Shown: positions 27,078 through 36,555, counted from the stretch's first letter. The stretch is DNA of 64,000 nt from an uncultured Fluviicola sp. (GCA_913009205.1 CAJVYC010000001.1:1-64000); one strand, 5' to 3'. A program made the numbers and translations. The notes: generated by a model from the sequence alone, not told the origin.

Positions 27078-27135
27078 TTTTTCTTATATTTGTCATAATA
27101 CTTTAAAACAAATCCCCTTATCTAAGATCAAATTT

Positions 27136-27303
27136 ATGAAACTACTTGAAAAATACTATCCTGTTCTACTCGCATTCATAAGTTTTGTTCTTTCTGTATC
27201 TCTATGGTTTAGTGGTCAAAAAGAAGAAGGAATGTTTGTTGGAATATGGGTACCGTCAATTCTTAGTTTAGCAATATTTATTAGACTAGTTAAAAACGAC
27301 TAA
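27136..27303 (+). CDS. 55-residue membrane protein
   Basis: The frame runs ATG to TAA: MKLLEKYYPVLLAFISFVLS, then VSLWFSGQKEEGMFVGIW and VPSILSLAIFIRLVKND. It has two hydrophobic segments, about 8-26 and 34-50, joined by a short charged loop, so it should be a hairpin inner-membrane protein. Composition and framing are clearly coding. It lies behind operator 2 and a TATATTTG promoter box and is followed after 2 bases by another small membrane protein gene. No family name can be given. Confidence 0.65.
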   Translation: MKLLEKYYPVLLAFISFVLSVSLWFSGQKEEGMFVGIWVPSILSLAIFIRLVKND

Positions 27304-27305
27304 AT

Positions 27306-27452
27306 ATGGGAAATATTACACTTTTTATAGTCGGATTCTGCATTTTCTCTGTTTATATTTTTTTTCTATTAAAAATGATTAATAAACAGCATGGAATTCA
27401 AAAAAATGATGAACAAAATTCTCAAAAACTTAAAGACAATAATGTCTTATAA
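27306..27452 (+). CDS. 48-residue single-pass membrane protein
   Basis: MGNITLFIVGFCIFSVYIFF then LLKMINKQHGIQKNDEQNSQ: one N-terminal membrane helix (about 4-22) followed by a polar, glutamine/asparagine-rich tail. It starts 2 bases after the stop of the 55-residue gene, so the two form a pair. Its stop codon lies inside a perfect 24-base palindrome. It is too small for family assignment and could be a regulatory or complex-stabilising small protein. Confidence 0.55.
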   Translation: MGNITLFIVGFCIFSVYIFFLLKMINKQHGIQKNDEQNSQKLKDNNVL

Positions 27453-27464
27453 TTATAAGACATT
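27441..27464. repeat. Perfect 24-base palindrome at the end of the small-protein pair
   Basis: AATGTCTTATAA is followed immediately by its exact reverse complement TTATAAGACATT. It covers the last codons and stop of the 48-residue gene. As RNA it forms a 10-bp hairpin with a 4-base loop but without a following U-run, so it may stabilise the 3' end or bind a dimeric protein. Confidence 0.7.
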
Positions 27465-27539
27465 AATAGGAAAATGTTTGTTAAGAAGATCAGTTGAAAA
27501 AATAGAATATTAAATCCAATTCTAGTTTGGACGCGAAAT

Positions 27540-27978
27540 GCAACCGATCATTACAAGCCAGGATTTCATCACTAAGTACAGGGTAGAATTTAACAATGAC
27601 TATCGGAGCAACTATTGCATTGGCTGGAGTGTATTTTGGATTTAATTGTGTGACACACAGTAGGATTTACAAAAATTTGACTTCAAGTGCTGAGGGATGT
27701 TTCCATAATTCTGATCCAATACATAGAGAATTCACTTTTAAGTTCAGACCTAATTCAGAGATATTGGTCTTGAACATAGCGCCAATATCAGTTACAAACT
27801 CTTCGATCATTTCAGTTTAAATGCTGGAATTGCCCATTCAATTGGACACTTCAAGGAAAATGAGTTTTACGCAACACTTGTTTATGCTTGAGGAATATTG
27901 ACAACCTCTCAGCCTAAACCGTGTTACGAAGCGAATAACTTCCTTTATCTCAAGGCGGGAATTGTTTATAAGGTTTAA
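27540..27978 (+). pseudogene. Probable frameshifted remnant of an outer-membrane beta-barrel gene
   Basis: Protein-like stretches occur in changing frames: IALAGVYFGFN from 27596, then FDHFSLNAGIAHSIGHFKEN with NEFYATLVYA, a stop, and NNFLYLKAGIVYKV ending at TAA 27978. Alternating aromatic/glycine residues and the LKAGIVYKV end resemble a beta-barrel C terminus. No continuous frame exists, and no start is clear. The rest of 27465-28150 shows nothing else that I can identify. Confidence 0.4.
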
Positions 27979-28150
27979 GTAGACAACTTAAGTAAAGGAT
28001 TTGATTTCTAACCGCACCTAAAAACCATACTGGCGAAATACTTTTTGTTCTTCCTTAATTCTGAAAAATCCTTATTAACTTTGAAAAAAAAAGTCGTAGT
28101 GTAAAGTCTGAGAGAGTCGCAAAACGCTATATCGAAGCAAAAACAAAAGA

Positions 28151-28933
28151 ATGAATAGAATTCATCATATAGAAAATGAGATTTCAGAATTAAGAAATCA
28201 ATTACAGAATCATAAACTTTATAAAAACCTACAGACCATAGATGACATCAGGGTTTTTATGGAGAATCACGTATTTGCTGTCTGGGACTTTATGTCACTT
28301 TTAAAATGCCTTCAAATAGAATTGACAAATGTTCAAACTCCTTGGATTCCATCTAAAAATACAACTCTTACTCGATTCATAAATGAAATCGTACACGGAG
28401 AAGAAAGTGACATCAATGAATTAGGAGAACCTAAAAGTCATTTTGAAATGTATTTGGATGCAATGACTCAAGCTAGTGGAAAAACAAACGAGATTAACAA
28501 TTTCATAAAACTTATTGAATCTGGAAAATCAATTGAATACTCATTAAACGAAATCAATATAGATAAAAGAGTCGCTGATTTCGTCAAATTTTCTTTTTCA
28601 ATTATTGAAACCAACAAGGCTCACCTTGTAGCTTCTGCTTTCACATTTGGACGAGAAGATGTTATCCCAGATATGTTCATTGAAATTCTGAAATCGACTG
28701 ATTCGGAAAACACGACATTCAGCAAATTGACATATTATCTTGAAAGACATATAGAATTAGATGGGGAAGAACACGGACCACTATCTCTTAAGATGATTTC
28801 AGAACTATGCGGTAATGACGAGCAAAAATGGAGTGACACGTTAATAGTCGCAAAACAATCACTGATGAAGAGAATTGGCCTTTGGGATGCAATTAATGAA
28901 ATAATACTAAAGCCAGAATATAGCATGGTATAA
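28151..28933 (+). CDS. DUF3050 family protein (haem-oxygenase-like fold)
   Basis: 260 residues without signal peptide. DUF3050 features: helical start [90 protein letters not shown]. The histidine/glutamate pattern ([22 protein letters not shown]) matches a haem-oxygenase-like helical bundle that may hold a di-metal centre. The reaction is not known to me. It stands alone between two stretches of decayed genes, suggesting that it is under selection. Confidence 0.85.
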   Translation: MNRIHHIENEISELRNQLQNHKLYKNLQTIDDIRVFMENHVFAVWDFMSLLKCLQIELTNVQTPWIPSKNTTLTRFINEIVHGEESDINELGEPKSHFEMYLDAMTQASGKTNEINNFIKLIESGKSIEYSLNEINIDKRVADFVKFSFSIIETNKAHLVASAFTFGREDVIPDMFIEILKSTDSENTTFSKLTYYLERHIELDGEEHGPLSLKMISELCGNDEQKWSDTLIVAKQSLMKRIGLWDAINEIILKPEYSMV

Positions 28934-29072
28934 AAGATATTAAAACAACCTTTTATACAGATTGTTTCTTGACAAAGTTTTGGGTGCGCCTTACTCGAAA
29001 GATTCCCAGAATAGCAAAAACCGATCCCCCCGTAAAGGAAAAACCGGCTTCAATGACTTTTTTATTACTCTT

Positions 29073-29156
29073 TTATAAAACGACTTCATTCTTCGTTTTA
29101 AAATTTACGATGTAATTACCACTAGCCAAACTTTCTACGGAGAAGATTGAAGCTAC
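29073..29156 (-). pseudogene. Remnant of a T9SS C-terminal sorting tail
   Basis: On the minus strand a frame reads FSVESLASGNYIVNFKTKNEVVL then stop. This is the usual T9SS type A tail pattern (LxxGxYIVxxxT) without its basic last residues. No upstream body of the protein is present. It is short, so chance resemblance cannot be excluded. The remainder of 28934-29162 shows nothing else identifiable. Confidence 0.35.
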
Positions 29157-29162
29157 TTCCGT

Positions 29163-29375
29163 TTGCGCTTATTACAAAAGTCCAAAAGTGAAGATGCTCA
29201 TATGAAAGCCAGTATGATTTTCACTTCCAACGATGTCATAATTAATCTTGGAGTAATAGCTGCTGGCATCCTCTTGTTTGGGGTTAATTCGAACTACCAT
29301 GATCTAATTATTGTAGCATTTGTATTTATTATAGTTATTCGAGGCGCTTTTAGGATATTAAAGCTTGGAAAATAG
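29163..29375 (+). pseudogene. C-terminal fragment of a cation diffusion facilitator transporter
   Basis: The frame reads HMKASMIFTSNDVIINLGVI, AAGILLFGVNSNYHDLIIVA, FVFIIVIRGAFRILKLG. This matches the end of CDF-family transporters (NMRAxWLCSRNDVIxNxGV, then a helix with PDxIVG). Only about 65 of roughly 200 residues remain: two membrane helices, without the N-terminal metal-binding half. No proper start precedes it. It is most likely a dead gene, although MKASMIFTS could serve as a start for a small membrane protein. Confidence 0.75.
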
Positions 29376-29546
29376 AATGGTAACAACACGTCCAGCTCGC
29401 AATGCGGAATTCTTTTTCTAATGGCCTACAAAGCTAAATAATTCAACAATTGCCTGACTCAATCAATAAAGCGCCTTTTAACGGTCGAGCTTTTTTATGT
29501 TTATTTAACCAAATAGATTCGTTTTTTGCTAGAGTAAATATATAAT

Positions 29547-29578
29547 TTGTTTAACTTTACTGTAAAATCATTAAACAA
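29547..29578 (+). promoter_or_regulatory. Candidate operator 3: TTGTTTAA-N16-TTAAACAA
   Basis: This copy is a perfect inverted repeat, extended to 9-base arms (TTTGTTTAA 29546-29554, TTAAACAAA 29571-29579). The left arm overlaps a TATAATTTG box at 29541-29549, the right arm ends 2 bases before the ATG of the TetR gene, and TTGCTA lies 15 bases upstream of the left arm, as at operator 1. Confidence 0.7.
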
Positions 29579-29580
29579 AA

Positions 29581-30210
29581 ATGGAAGCTCAGGAAATTTT
29601 ATCGGCCTATTCAGAATATGTGATTGAACACAACTCCCGTCCAAAATCAATGGCAGTATTTGCCAAGAAACTGGAAATTAGCGAGTCTCACATTTATAAA
29701 TATTATGCGAATTTCAAAAAGATAGAATCTGAAATCTTTAAGCATCTCATTGATAATGCAATTGAATTAGCAGACAAAAACGCAGAAAATTCAGAACATC
29801 AGGATTCAAGGGAATCGTTGCTTACGTTTTACTTTACCCTTACAGAAATTTTAAAGGCGAACCGTTCACTCGTTGTATTTATGATCCCTGGAGACCGTAC
29901 TTCAATTTCACAATTGCACGTTCTTAAATCTGCAAAATCCAGTTTTTTAAATTTCATAAAAAAGTTAGATTTAGAAACTCCAGCATTGTCTTTTATTCCC
30001 GATAATAAAATAAAGGACAAAGCACTGGAAACAGCTGCATGGATGCAATTCTGCTCTATCCTACTCTATTGGTTAAAAGATACTTCTCCAGACTTTGAAA
30101 AGACAGATGTTTTCATTGAAAAAAGCCTCAAACTCTCCTTTGATTTAGTTGAATCGAACGTTATGGAAAGTATGGTGGATTTAGGAAAATTCATGTTTGG
30201 GAAATCATGA
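29581..30210 (+). CDS. TetR-family transcriptional regulator
   Basis: 209 residues. A TetR-type helix-turn-helix lies at about 8-55 (SKPKSMAVF-like segment SRPKSMAVFAKKLEIS, then ESHIYKYYANFKKIESEIF), followed by a helical ligand/dimerisation domain. The ATG begins 2 bases after the right arm of a perfect inverted repeat, so autoregulation is plausible. The gene overlaps the UbiB/ABC1 kinase gene by 4 bases (ATGA). The ligand is unknown. The C-terminal domain resembles TetR proteins paired with ABC1 kinases in other Bacteroidota, a recollection I could not check. Confidence 0.88.
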   Translation: MEAQEILSAYSEYVIEHNSRPKSMAVFAKKLEISESHIYKYYANFKKIESEIFKHLIDNAIELADKNAENSEHQDSRESLLTFYFTLTEILKANRSLVVFMIPGDRTSISQLHVLKSAKSSFLNFIKKLDLETPALSFIPDNKIKDKALETAAWMQFCSILLYWLKDTSPDFEKTDVFIEKSLKLSFDLVESNVMESMVDLGKFMFGKS

Positions 30211-31538
30211 AATCATTAGATCACATTCCTCAGACAAAAATTCAACGCGCGAGTAAACTATTGAAAATCGGTGCTCAAGTGAGTACAAATTACGTTAAAT
30301 ACCTTGGCAATCGCGTCGTTTCTAACGAAGATAAATCACGAAAAAAGTTAAACGAAGCGAATGCTACAGACATCTATGATGGATTATCAGAACTCAAAGG
30401 AAGTGCTCTAAAAATGGCACAAATGATGAGTATGGATGACGGAATTTTGCCAAAAGAATACGTGGAAAAATTCTCCTTAGCGCAATTCAGGGTGCCACCC
30501 CTTTCAGGTCCTTTGGCGCGCAAAACATTTAAAGGTGCAGTTAATTCGTATCCTGAAGAAGTGTTTACCCAGTTTAAGACAGAAAGCAGTTATGCCGCAA
30601 GTATTGGTCAAGTTCACGAAGCTTGGATCGACGAGAAGAAGTATGCTGTTAAGATTCAATACCCTGGTGTTGCAAAAAGTATTGTCAGCGATTTACGTTT
30701 GGTGAAACCGATTGCATTGCGCATATTAAAGTTGAAAAAGGAAGATGTCGACGACTACTTTAATGAGGTGCAAGAAAAATTATTAGAAGAGACGAACTAC
30801 ATCCATGAAAAAGAAAGTCTTATAGAATCTCGATTGTTGTCAAAACACCTAAAAAACATTGTCATTCCAGAAGTTAACGAATCCCTTTCAAGTCGAACTA
30901 TACTGACAATGGAATGGATGGATGGATGGCACTTGTCCGAATATGTTGAACAAGAATCAAATCAAGAAAAACGAAATCAGATCGCACAGGCTTTGTGGGA
31001 TTTTTTCCAATATCACATTCACGTGCATCACAAAGTTCACGCAGACCCACACCCTGGAAACTTTAAGGTGAATAAGGATAATAAACTTGTCGTCTTAGAT
31101 TTTGGATGCATGAAAGAAATTCCACTTGATTTCTATCAATCTTTCTTTAAACTCGCTGAAATCGAAAACATCAACAACGATACAGTGTTTCTTGACGTAC
31201 TTAAAGAGCTGCAATTGATTAACGATTCTGACACAGAAGAAGATATAGAAGTAATCAAATCAACATTCAGAACATTGTTGACTATAATTAACAAGCCGTA
31301 CCAGTTTGAAACATTTGATTTTAGCGATCCTGAATATTTCAAGCAGTTGCTAATGCTCGGAAACGAACTCATAGATGACAAAGCACTTAAGAATTTGAAA
31401 GGGAAAAGAGGTTCTCGTCATTTTCTTTACGTGAATCGTACTTTGATCGGATTGTTGGGATTGATGAATCAATTGCAGGCCGGAGAGGTTGTAGTTCAAA
31501 ATTACAAATCACATGCTCCTATAATGGTTGAGGGCTAA
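30207..31538 (+). CDS. AarF/ABC1/UbiB kinase-like protein
   Basis: 443 residues. The family motifs are in order: ELKGSALKMAQMMSMDDGILP (variant of KxGQ), the alanine-rich loop YAASIGQVHEAW, invariant lysine in YAVKIQYPG, HADPHPGNF and VLDFGCMKEI (metal-binding DFG-like). Such atypical kinases/ATPases support isoprenoid-quinone synthesis or lipid handling; many lack a tested substrate. No membrane helix is evident at the C terminus, unlike E. coli UbiB. It is translationally coupled to the TetR gene by a 4-base overlap, so the regulator probably controls it. Confidence 0.9.
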   Translation: MKSLDHIPQTKIQRASKLLKIGAQVSTNYVKYLGNRVVSNEDKSRKKLNEANATDIYDGLSELKGSALKMAQMMSMDDGILPKEYVEKFSLAQFRVPPLSGPLARKTFKGAVNSYPEEVFTQFKTESSYAASIGQVHEAWIDEKKYAVKIQYPGVAKSIVSDLRLVKPIALRILKLKKEDVDDYFNEVQEKLLEETNYIHEKESLIESRLLSKHLKNIVIPEVNESLSSRTILTMEWMDGWHLSEYVEQESNQEKRNQIAQALWDFFQYHIHVHHKVHADPHPGNFKVNKDNKLVVLDFGCMKEIPLDFYQSFFKLAEIENINNDTVFLDVLKELQLINDSDTEEDIEVIKSTFRTLLTIINKPYQFETFDFSDPEYFKQLLMLGNELIDDKALKNLKGKRGSRHFLYVNRTLIGLLGLMNQLQAGEVVVQNYKSHAPIMVEG

Positions 31539-31666
31539 TACTTTCTGTGTAAAGTAGCCTAAAACGAACAAAATCTACCTACAAATGAATATTTGAGCTG
31601 TTTAAAAGGTCTAAAATGATTAATTTGGTAACAACTTAATTACTAATCACTTAAAGCCGAATTAAA

Positions 31667-32497
31667 ATGGAAACAACAGAACAAATTAAAAAAGTTAAAG
31701 AATTAACAAATCAATTGCTTGATTCTCCAAAAATGATCAATGACAAACTTCCTTGGAATAGCTGGACTTCACAAGTTGAAGACTCTGAAAACAGGATTGC
31801 GGGATGGATAGGAAAAATATTCCATATCGGAGCGTTACTTATTCTTTTAGCTCTTCTTTGGCGTACTCTTGAACCATTATGGATTAATGACGGTGCCTGG
31901 TGGATAAACGCAGAAACAACCGCAATAATAGGAGGCCTTTTAGGTGTCATTCTGTGGGCACTTGCTGCTTTCCCGATCGCTCAAATCATTAGAAAAACTA
32001 GTGATAGCATAAGCTCTTCAAACAGCGGAATAGTTCGCCTTGTTTTTTTGGAGCTACCTATTGCCTTAATTAAGTTAAGTGGATATATTATAGCAATGCT
32101 TGGTTTATTCGCGGCAGTATCAGCTGTTTTAAGTTTTGTAACAACACTTAACATTCCCGGCAGTATATACGTAGGTGACCTCTTTAACGCTTTAAAGGAA
32201 ATGGGCTCCCTAGCAACTACCGCATTATTTGAGTTGCTAAATGAATTTGCAGGCATAAACGCTGGCGGAGCGTATAACGAAATGCTACAGACCTCACCAA
32301 TGGCTGATGCTGGATTGTTATCAGATTATGCTTGGACAACGCAAGGAGGTCTGGCTGTTTTTGTTTCATTTATAGCGGTTTTAGGAACATTAATTAATTT
32401 ATACATTAATGTAGTTATCTATAATTTCTTGTATGGACTAATCTCTACATTAGTTGCCTGGATTAAAGCCCCATACTTGCCTTTTAAATCGTTATAA
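31667..32497 (+). CDS. Multi-pass membrane protein of unknown function
   Basis: 276 residues. A soluble N-terminal segment (TEQIKKVKELTNQLLDSPKM, WTSQVEDSENRIAGWIGKIF) precedes about six hydrophobic segments: roughly 48-65, 83-105, 120-160 (two), 225-245 and 248-265. Glycine-rich and serine-rich loops are unremarkable, with no transporter signature. It lies 129 bases after the UbiB-type kinase and ends at a strong terminator, so it could share that transcript. I do not recognise a family. Confidence 0.75.
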   Translation: METTEQIKKVKELTNQLLDSPKMINDKLPWNSWTSQVEDSENRIAGWIGKIFHIGALLILLALLWRTLEPLWINDGAWWINAETTAIIGGLLGVILWALAAFPIAQIIRKTSDSISSSNSGIVRLVFLELPIALIKLSGYIIAMLGLFAAVSAVLSFVTTLNIPGSIYVGDLFNALKEMGSLATTALFELLNEFAGINAGGAYNEMLQTSPMADAGLLSDYAWTTQGGLAVFVSFIAVLGTLINLYINVVIYNFLYGLISTLVAWIKAPYLPFKSL

Positions 32498-32525
32498 TTT
32501 CTAAAAATAATATATCTAAAAATAG

Positions 32526-32560
32526 AAAGCCGTCTCATTAAATTGAGACGGCTTTTTTTA
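32526..32560 (+). terminator. Intrinsic terminator
   Basis: The stem AAGCCGTCTCA/TGAGACGGCTT (11 bp, 6-base loop) is followed by seven T. It ends the transcript of the membrane protein gene 30 bases after its stop. Confidence 0.93.
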
Positions 32561-32582
32561 TAGAGAATTATATTCGAGAGAG

Positions 32583-32979
32583 ATTTCTATCGTTTTAACC
32601 CTTGTTTTGGCTTTTTCACTTTCTTTTGATTCTTGCGCGCAAGGCGTTTGGAACATTCGATACATCGATATAGATTCAGTTGGTTCTTCTGATATTGATC
32701 AAGAGTGCGTTACAAACAATACGATTAATTGAGAAGAGACCAAATTGGCTTTAAGTCTTCAAAATGAATACAACTTGATGATCAAAACCAATGCGACAGC
32801 TGAGAAAAAAATAAATGAGGATGAGATTGTTTCAATTTTAAAAAAGAAGTATACACTTGATTAAAGCGGATAAAATCTTCCTAAAAAAGTACATGACAGA
32901 ATTGCTCAAAAAGCAAAATCAAACAATAAAAGAGTTTGCCGAATCTGAAAAGTGGAAAATCGTTTTGGACGGAGAATAA
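32583..32979 (+). pseudogene. Broken gene for a small exported protein
   Basis: One frame gives a signal-like start without ATG (ISIVLTLVLAFSLSFDSCAQ), then VWNIRYIDIDSVGSSDIDQ, an in-frame TGA, EETKLALSLQNEYNLMIKTN and a stop. The coding character then moves to another frame: KADKIFLKKYMTELLKKQNQ, IKEFAESEKWKIVLDGE, TAA at 32977. The start codon is lost, with one nonsense codon and one frameshift. No family was recognised. It explains most of the gap 32561-33033. Confidence 0.6.
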
Positions 32980-33033
32980 TAATCAAATTCTAGTATCTTC
33001 TCAATACTTATTGTACATTTGACTATAAGTAAT

Positions 33034-33747
33034 ATGAAAAAATCAGAAGTATACAATTCAAATTCGATCGATCACTTTTTCCGAGGAGCATTCTCCGTTG
33101 ACATATTGCTGATTACCTACCACGATAAAAAACTGAAAATTCTACTTCAAGAAAAGAAGGAAATTCCTTTTCAAAATGAATGCGGATTACCAGGCGAACT
33201 AATATTACCCAATGAGGATGTGGATGAAGCCATGGAAAAATTAATGACATCTCTTGTCGGTCAATCTAATTTTTACAAAAAGCAATTAACCACTTTCTCT
33301 AATATAAATCGTCATCCGCTAGGCCGTATAGTCACTTTTGCATATTATGGATTAATACCCTTCGAGCGTTTAAATCAAAATCTTTCAAGTGAGCTAAAAT
33401 GGTGTGAAATCTCGAAACTTCCGAAACTCATCCTCGACCATAATGACATTGTCGATAAGGTTCTTCAACACTTTCGAGAAGATCTATTAAGCCACGCAAT
33501 CGTTTTTCACATCCTTCCTCAGAAATTCATACTTTCAGATGTTATCCAAGTGTACGAGCAAACTTTAGATGAAACATTTGACGTAAGGAATTTTCGGAAG
33601 AAAATATTATCGAGTGGAACAATCAAACCGCTAGGCGAATTCCGAAAAAGCAAGAGCCATGGAGGACGACCAGCAGAACTTTACGAATTAAACACAAATA
33701 AGAAAAAGATTGTAAAGGATCGAATTCGGTTTGATCATTTTAATTGA
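33034..33747 (+). CDS. NUDIX-domain winged-helix transcriptional regulator (NrtR-like)
   Basis: The start is set at ATG 33034 (237 residues), since the frame otherwise opens at a TTG at 33019. Residues about 15-145 are a NUDIX-like domain (VDILLITYHDKKLKILLQEKK, ECGLPGELILPNEDVDEAMEKL) whose catalytic box is degenerate, as expected for a sensor. Residues about 155-237 are the NrtR-type winged helix (LPQKFILSDVIQVYEQTLDE, FRKKILSSGTIKPLG, GGRPAELYELN). Relatives bind sugar phosphates or ADP-ribose and control sugar or NAD genes. gapA follows 83 bases later with a palindrome between. Confidence 0.88.
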   Translation: MKKSEVYNSNSIDHFFRGAFSVDILLITYHDKKLKILLQEKKEIPFQNECGLPGELILPNEDVDEAMEKLMTSLVGQSNFYKKQLTTFSNINRHPLGRIVTFAYYGLIPFERLNQNLSSELKWCEISKLPKLILDHNDIVDKVLQHFREDLLSHAIVFHILPQKFILSDVIQVYEQTLDETFDVRNFRKKILSSGTIKPLGEFRKSKSHGGRPAELYELNTNKKKIVKDRIRFDHFN

Positions 33748-33795
33748 CAATGACTGTCAGACAAGTTAGAATACAAATAAATAGAATTATAAACG

Positions 33796-34826
<1,031 letters not shown>

Positions 34827-34847
34827 ATTTAAAGAAACACTCAAAGA

Positions 34848-35255
34848 ATGGAAGAATTAACTCTAACTACACCAGCGCTATTGTTCTCGGCAATATCATT
34901 GATTATGCTGGCCTATACAAATCGGTTTTTAGCGTATGCCTCGGTGATCCGCAACTTACATGATAAATACCTCGAAAAGCATGATGATTTATTAATTCTG
35001 CAAATCAAAAATCTTAGGCTAAGACTTAACCTAACCCGCTGGATGCAAATATTTGGTATTTCAAGTCTTCTTTGTTGCGTTCTCACAATGTTTCTTATTT
35101 ATATAAATCAGGATTCAGTTGCTGTTTGGGTTTTTGGTTTTGCATTGCTCTTACTCATAATTTCTTTGGCGCTTTTAATCAAAGAGATACATATTTCAGT
35201 GTATGCGCTAAAACTTCATTTGAGTGATATGGAAGAGCATTTAAAGAAAAAATAA
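34848..35255 (+). CDS. DUF2721 family membrane protein
   Basis: 135 residues. It opens with a membrane segment at about 8-28 (TPALLFSAISLIMLAYTNRFL), has a charged loop with IKNLRLRLNLTRWMQ at about 52-68, two further helices at about 70-90 and 95-115, and ends in the amphipathic EIHISVYALKLHLSDMEEHL. This is the DUF2721 layout. The function of the family is unknown. It lies 21 bases after gapA and may be read from the same transcript. Confidence 0.85.
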   Translation: MEELTLTTPALLFSAISLIMLAYTNRFLAYASVIRNLHDKYLEKHDDLLILQIKNLRLRLNLTRWMQIFGISSLLCCVLTMFLIYINQDSVAVWVFGFALLLLIISLALLIKEIHISVYALKLHLSDMEEHLKKK

Positions 35256-35399
35256 ACCGTTATAAATCAATATGTTGCCTGTTTTAAAAACTTCCGCAAC
35301 CCAATATTAACGGTCTGAAGACCCTTTTCTCACTGATTATTTCTTAATTTGCACTTTTGCAATGCAACTCTAGTTTATTAAAAAATACGCTTTTAGATT

Positions 35400-36308
35400 A
35401 TGTGGAAAACTGTTCTTCTTTTACTTGCAACTTTGATTGCCGTTCCTGTATTTGCTTACCTATATGACACCCCTCCAAATTTGGAACAATTGCGTGTTTT
35501 GTGGCCAGTGGTTTACACCTATATTGGATTATCCGCAGCCTGCTTTATCGTCAGTAGCATTGTGGACAACTACAGTCAAGTTGATAAATTGTGGAGTGTA
35601 GCGCCACTTATTTACGCTTGGGAAGTAGCTTATCTATCGCATTGGGATGAACGGATGATTTTGATCGCCAGTGTAATCAGCATTTGGGGAATCCGACTCA
35701 CTTACAATTTTGGTCGTAGAGGAGGCTATTCATGGAAATTCTGGACCGGTGATGAAGATTATCGCTGGGCTGTTTTACGTGCGAAACCTGAATTCCAAGC
35801 CCCGTGGAAATGGATTTCATTCAACTTCTTTTTCATCTCTTTCTATCAAATGGGATTGGTTATGCTGATCATGTTTCCAATGATCAAAGGTGTGAATGGA
35901 ACAGAGCTCTTTTGGGCGGATTACCTGCTGGCCCTTCTCGTTGTTGGGTTTGTAATCATGGAATATTTTGCAGATCATCAACAGTACAAGTTTCAAACAG
36001 AAAAACACAGAAGAATCGATGCCAATGAAGAATTAGGCGAATACGAACATGGATTTGTAAATACCGGCTTGTGGAGCATCATACGGCATCCTAACTATGC
36101 TGCGGAACAAAGTGTTTGGATTGTGATCTATTTCTTTTCTGTCACCGCCACTGGAGTTTGGATCAATTGGTCTGTTGCAGGTTCCATTTTACTGGTTTTA
36201 CTTTTCATAGGAAGTTCGAATTTCAGCGAAGAAATTTCAGCATCTAAATATCCAAAATACAAAGAATATCAGAAGAAAGTAGCTCGTTTCATTCCATTTT
36301 TAAAGTAG
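35400..36308 (+). CDS. DUF1295 / steroid-5-alpha-reductase-like membrane protein
   Basis: 302 residues with about seven helices. The C-terminal half carries the family signature: GFVNTGLWSIIRHPNYAAEQ near 218-237 and the ending SASKYPKYKEYQKKVARFIPF. The earlier YSQVDKLWSVAPLIYAW and RLTYNFGRRGGYSWKFW GDEDYRW segments (separate motifs) are also typical of DUF1295. Related enzymes reduce enone lipids or methylate prenyl-cysteine; no substrate can be assigned here. It is monocistronic, 144 bases after the DUF2721 gene. Confidence 0.88.
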   Translation: MWKTVLLLLATLIAVPVFAYLYDTPPNLEQLRVLWPVVYTYIGLSAACFIVSSIVDNYSQVDKLWSVAPLIYAWEVAYLSHWDERMILIASVISIWGIRLTYNFGRRGGYSWKFWTGDEDYRWAVLRAKPEFQAPWKWISFNFFFISFYQMGLVMLIMFPMIKGVNGTELFWADYLLALLVVGFVIMEYFADHQQYKFQTEKHRRIDANEELGEYEHGFVNTGLWSIIRHPNYAAEQSVWIVIYFFSVTATGVWINWSVAGSILLVLLFIGSSNFSEEISASKYPKYKEYQKKVARFIPFLK

Positions 36309-36555
36309 TCGGAATTGTTCACTTACTCCAAGTCCAGTGCTTTCATCGTAATGTAAATTAAATGTACTTGCAGTTGACCTAACTCCTAAGGAAAAAGTGC
36401 TTTATCAGCAGCCTTTATATTTCACCGCCGGCTCTTGGAGCTGCTATAAACTTAGAAAAGGTAAGAGAAACAATAATGTGATTGTTTTTCTCATATTTGG
36501 TTAGTATTGGCTGATTACTACTTAAACGTTTGTAAGAAACAAATTATTACTTCAA

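Noticed and set aside
27136-27452. Type I toxin-antitoxin peptides
   Set aside because: The two small membrane proteins are translationally paired on the same strand and no antisense promoter was seen.
27596-27820. Plus-strand frame of 74 codons as an intact gene
   Set aside because: Coding character changes frame at both ends and continues to 27978, so it was treated as part of a remnant.
24434-33018. Defence island or prophage
   Set aside because: No nuclease, methylase, integrase, transposase or toxin-antitoxin pair is present; the TerB-like remnant at 51 kb is isolated.
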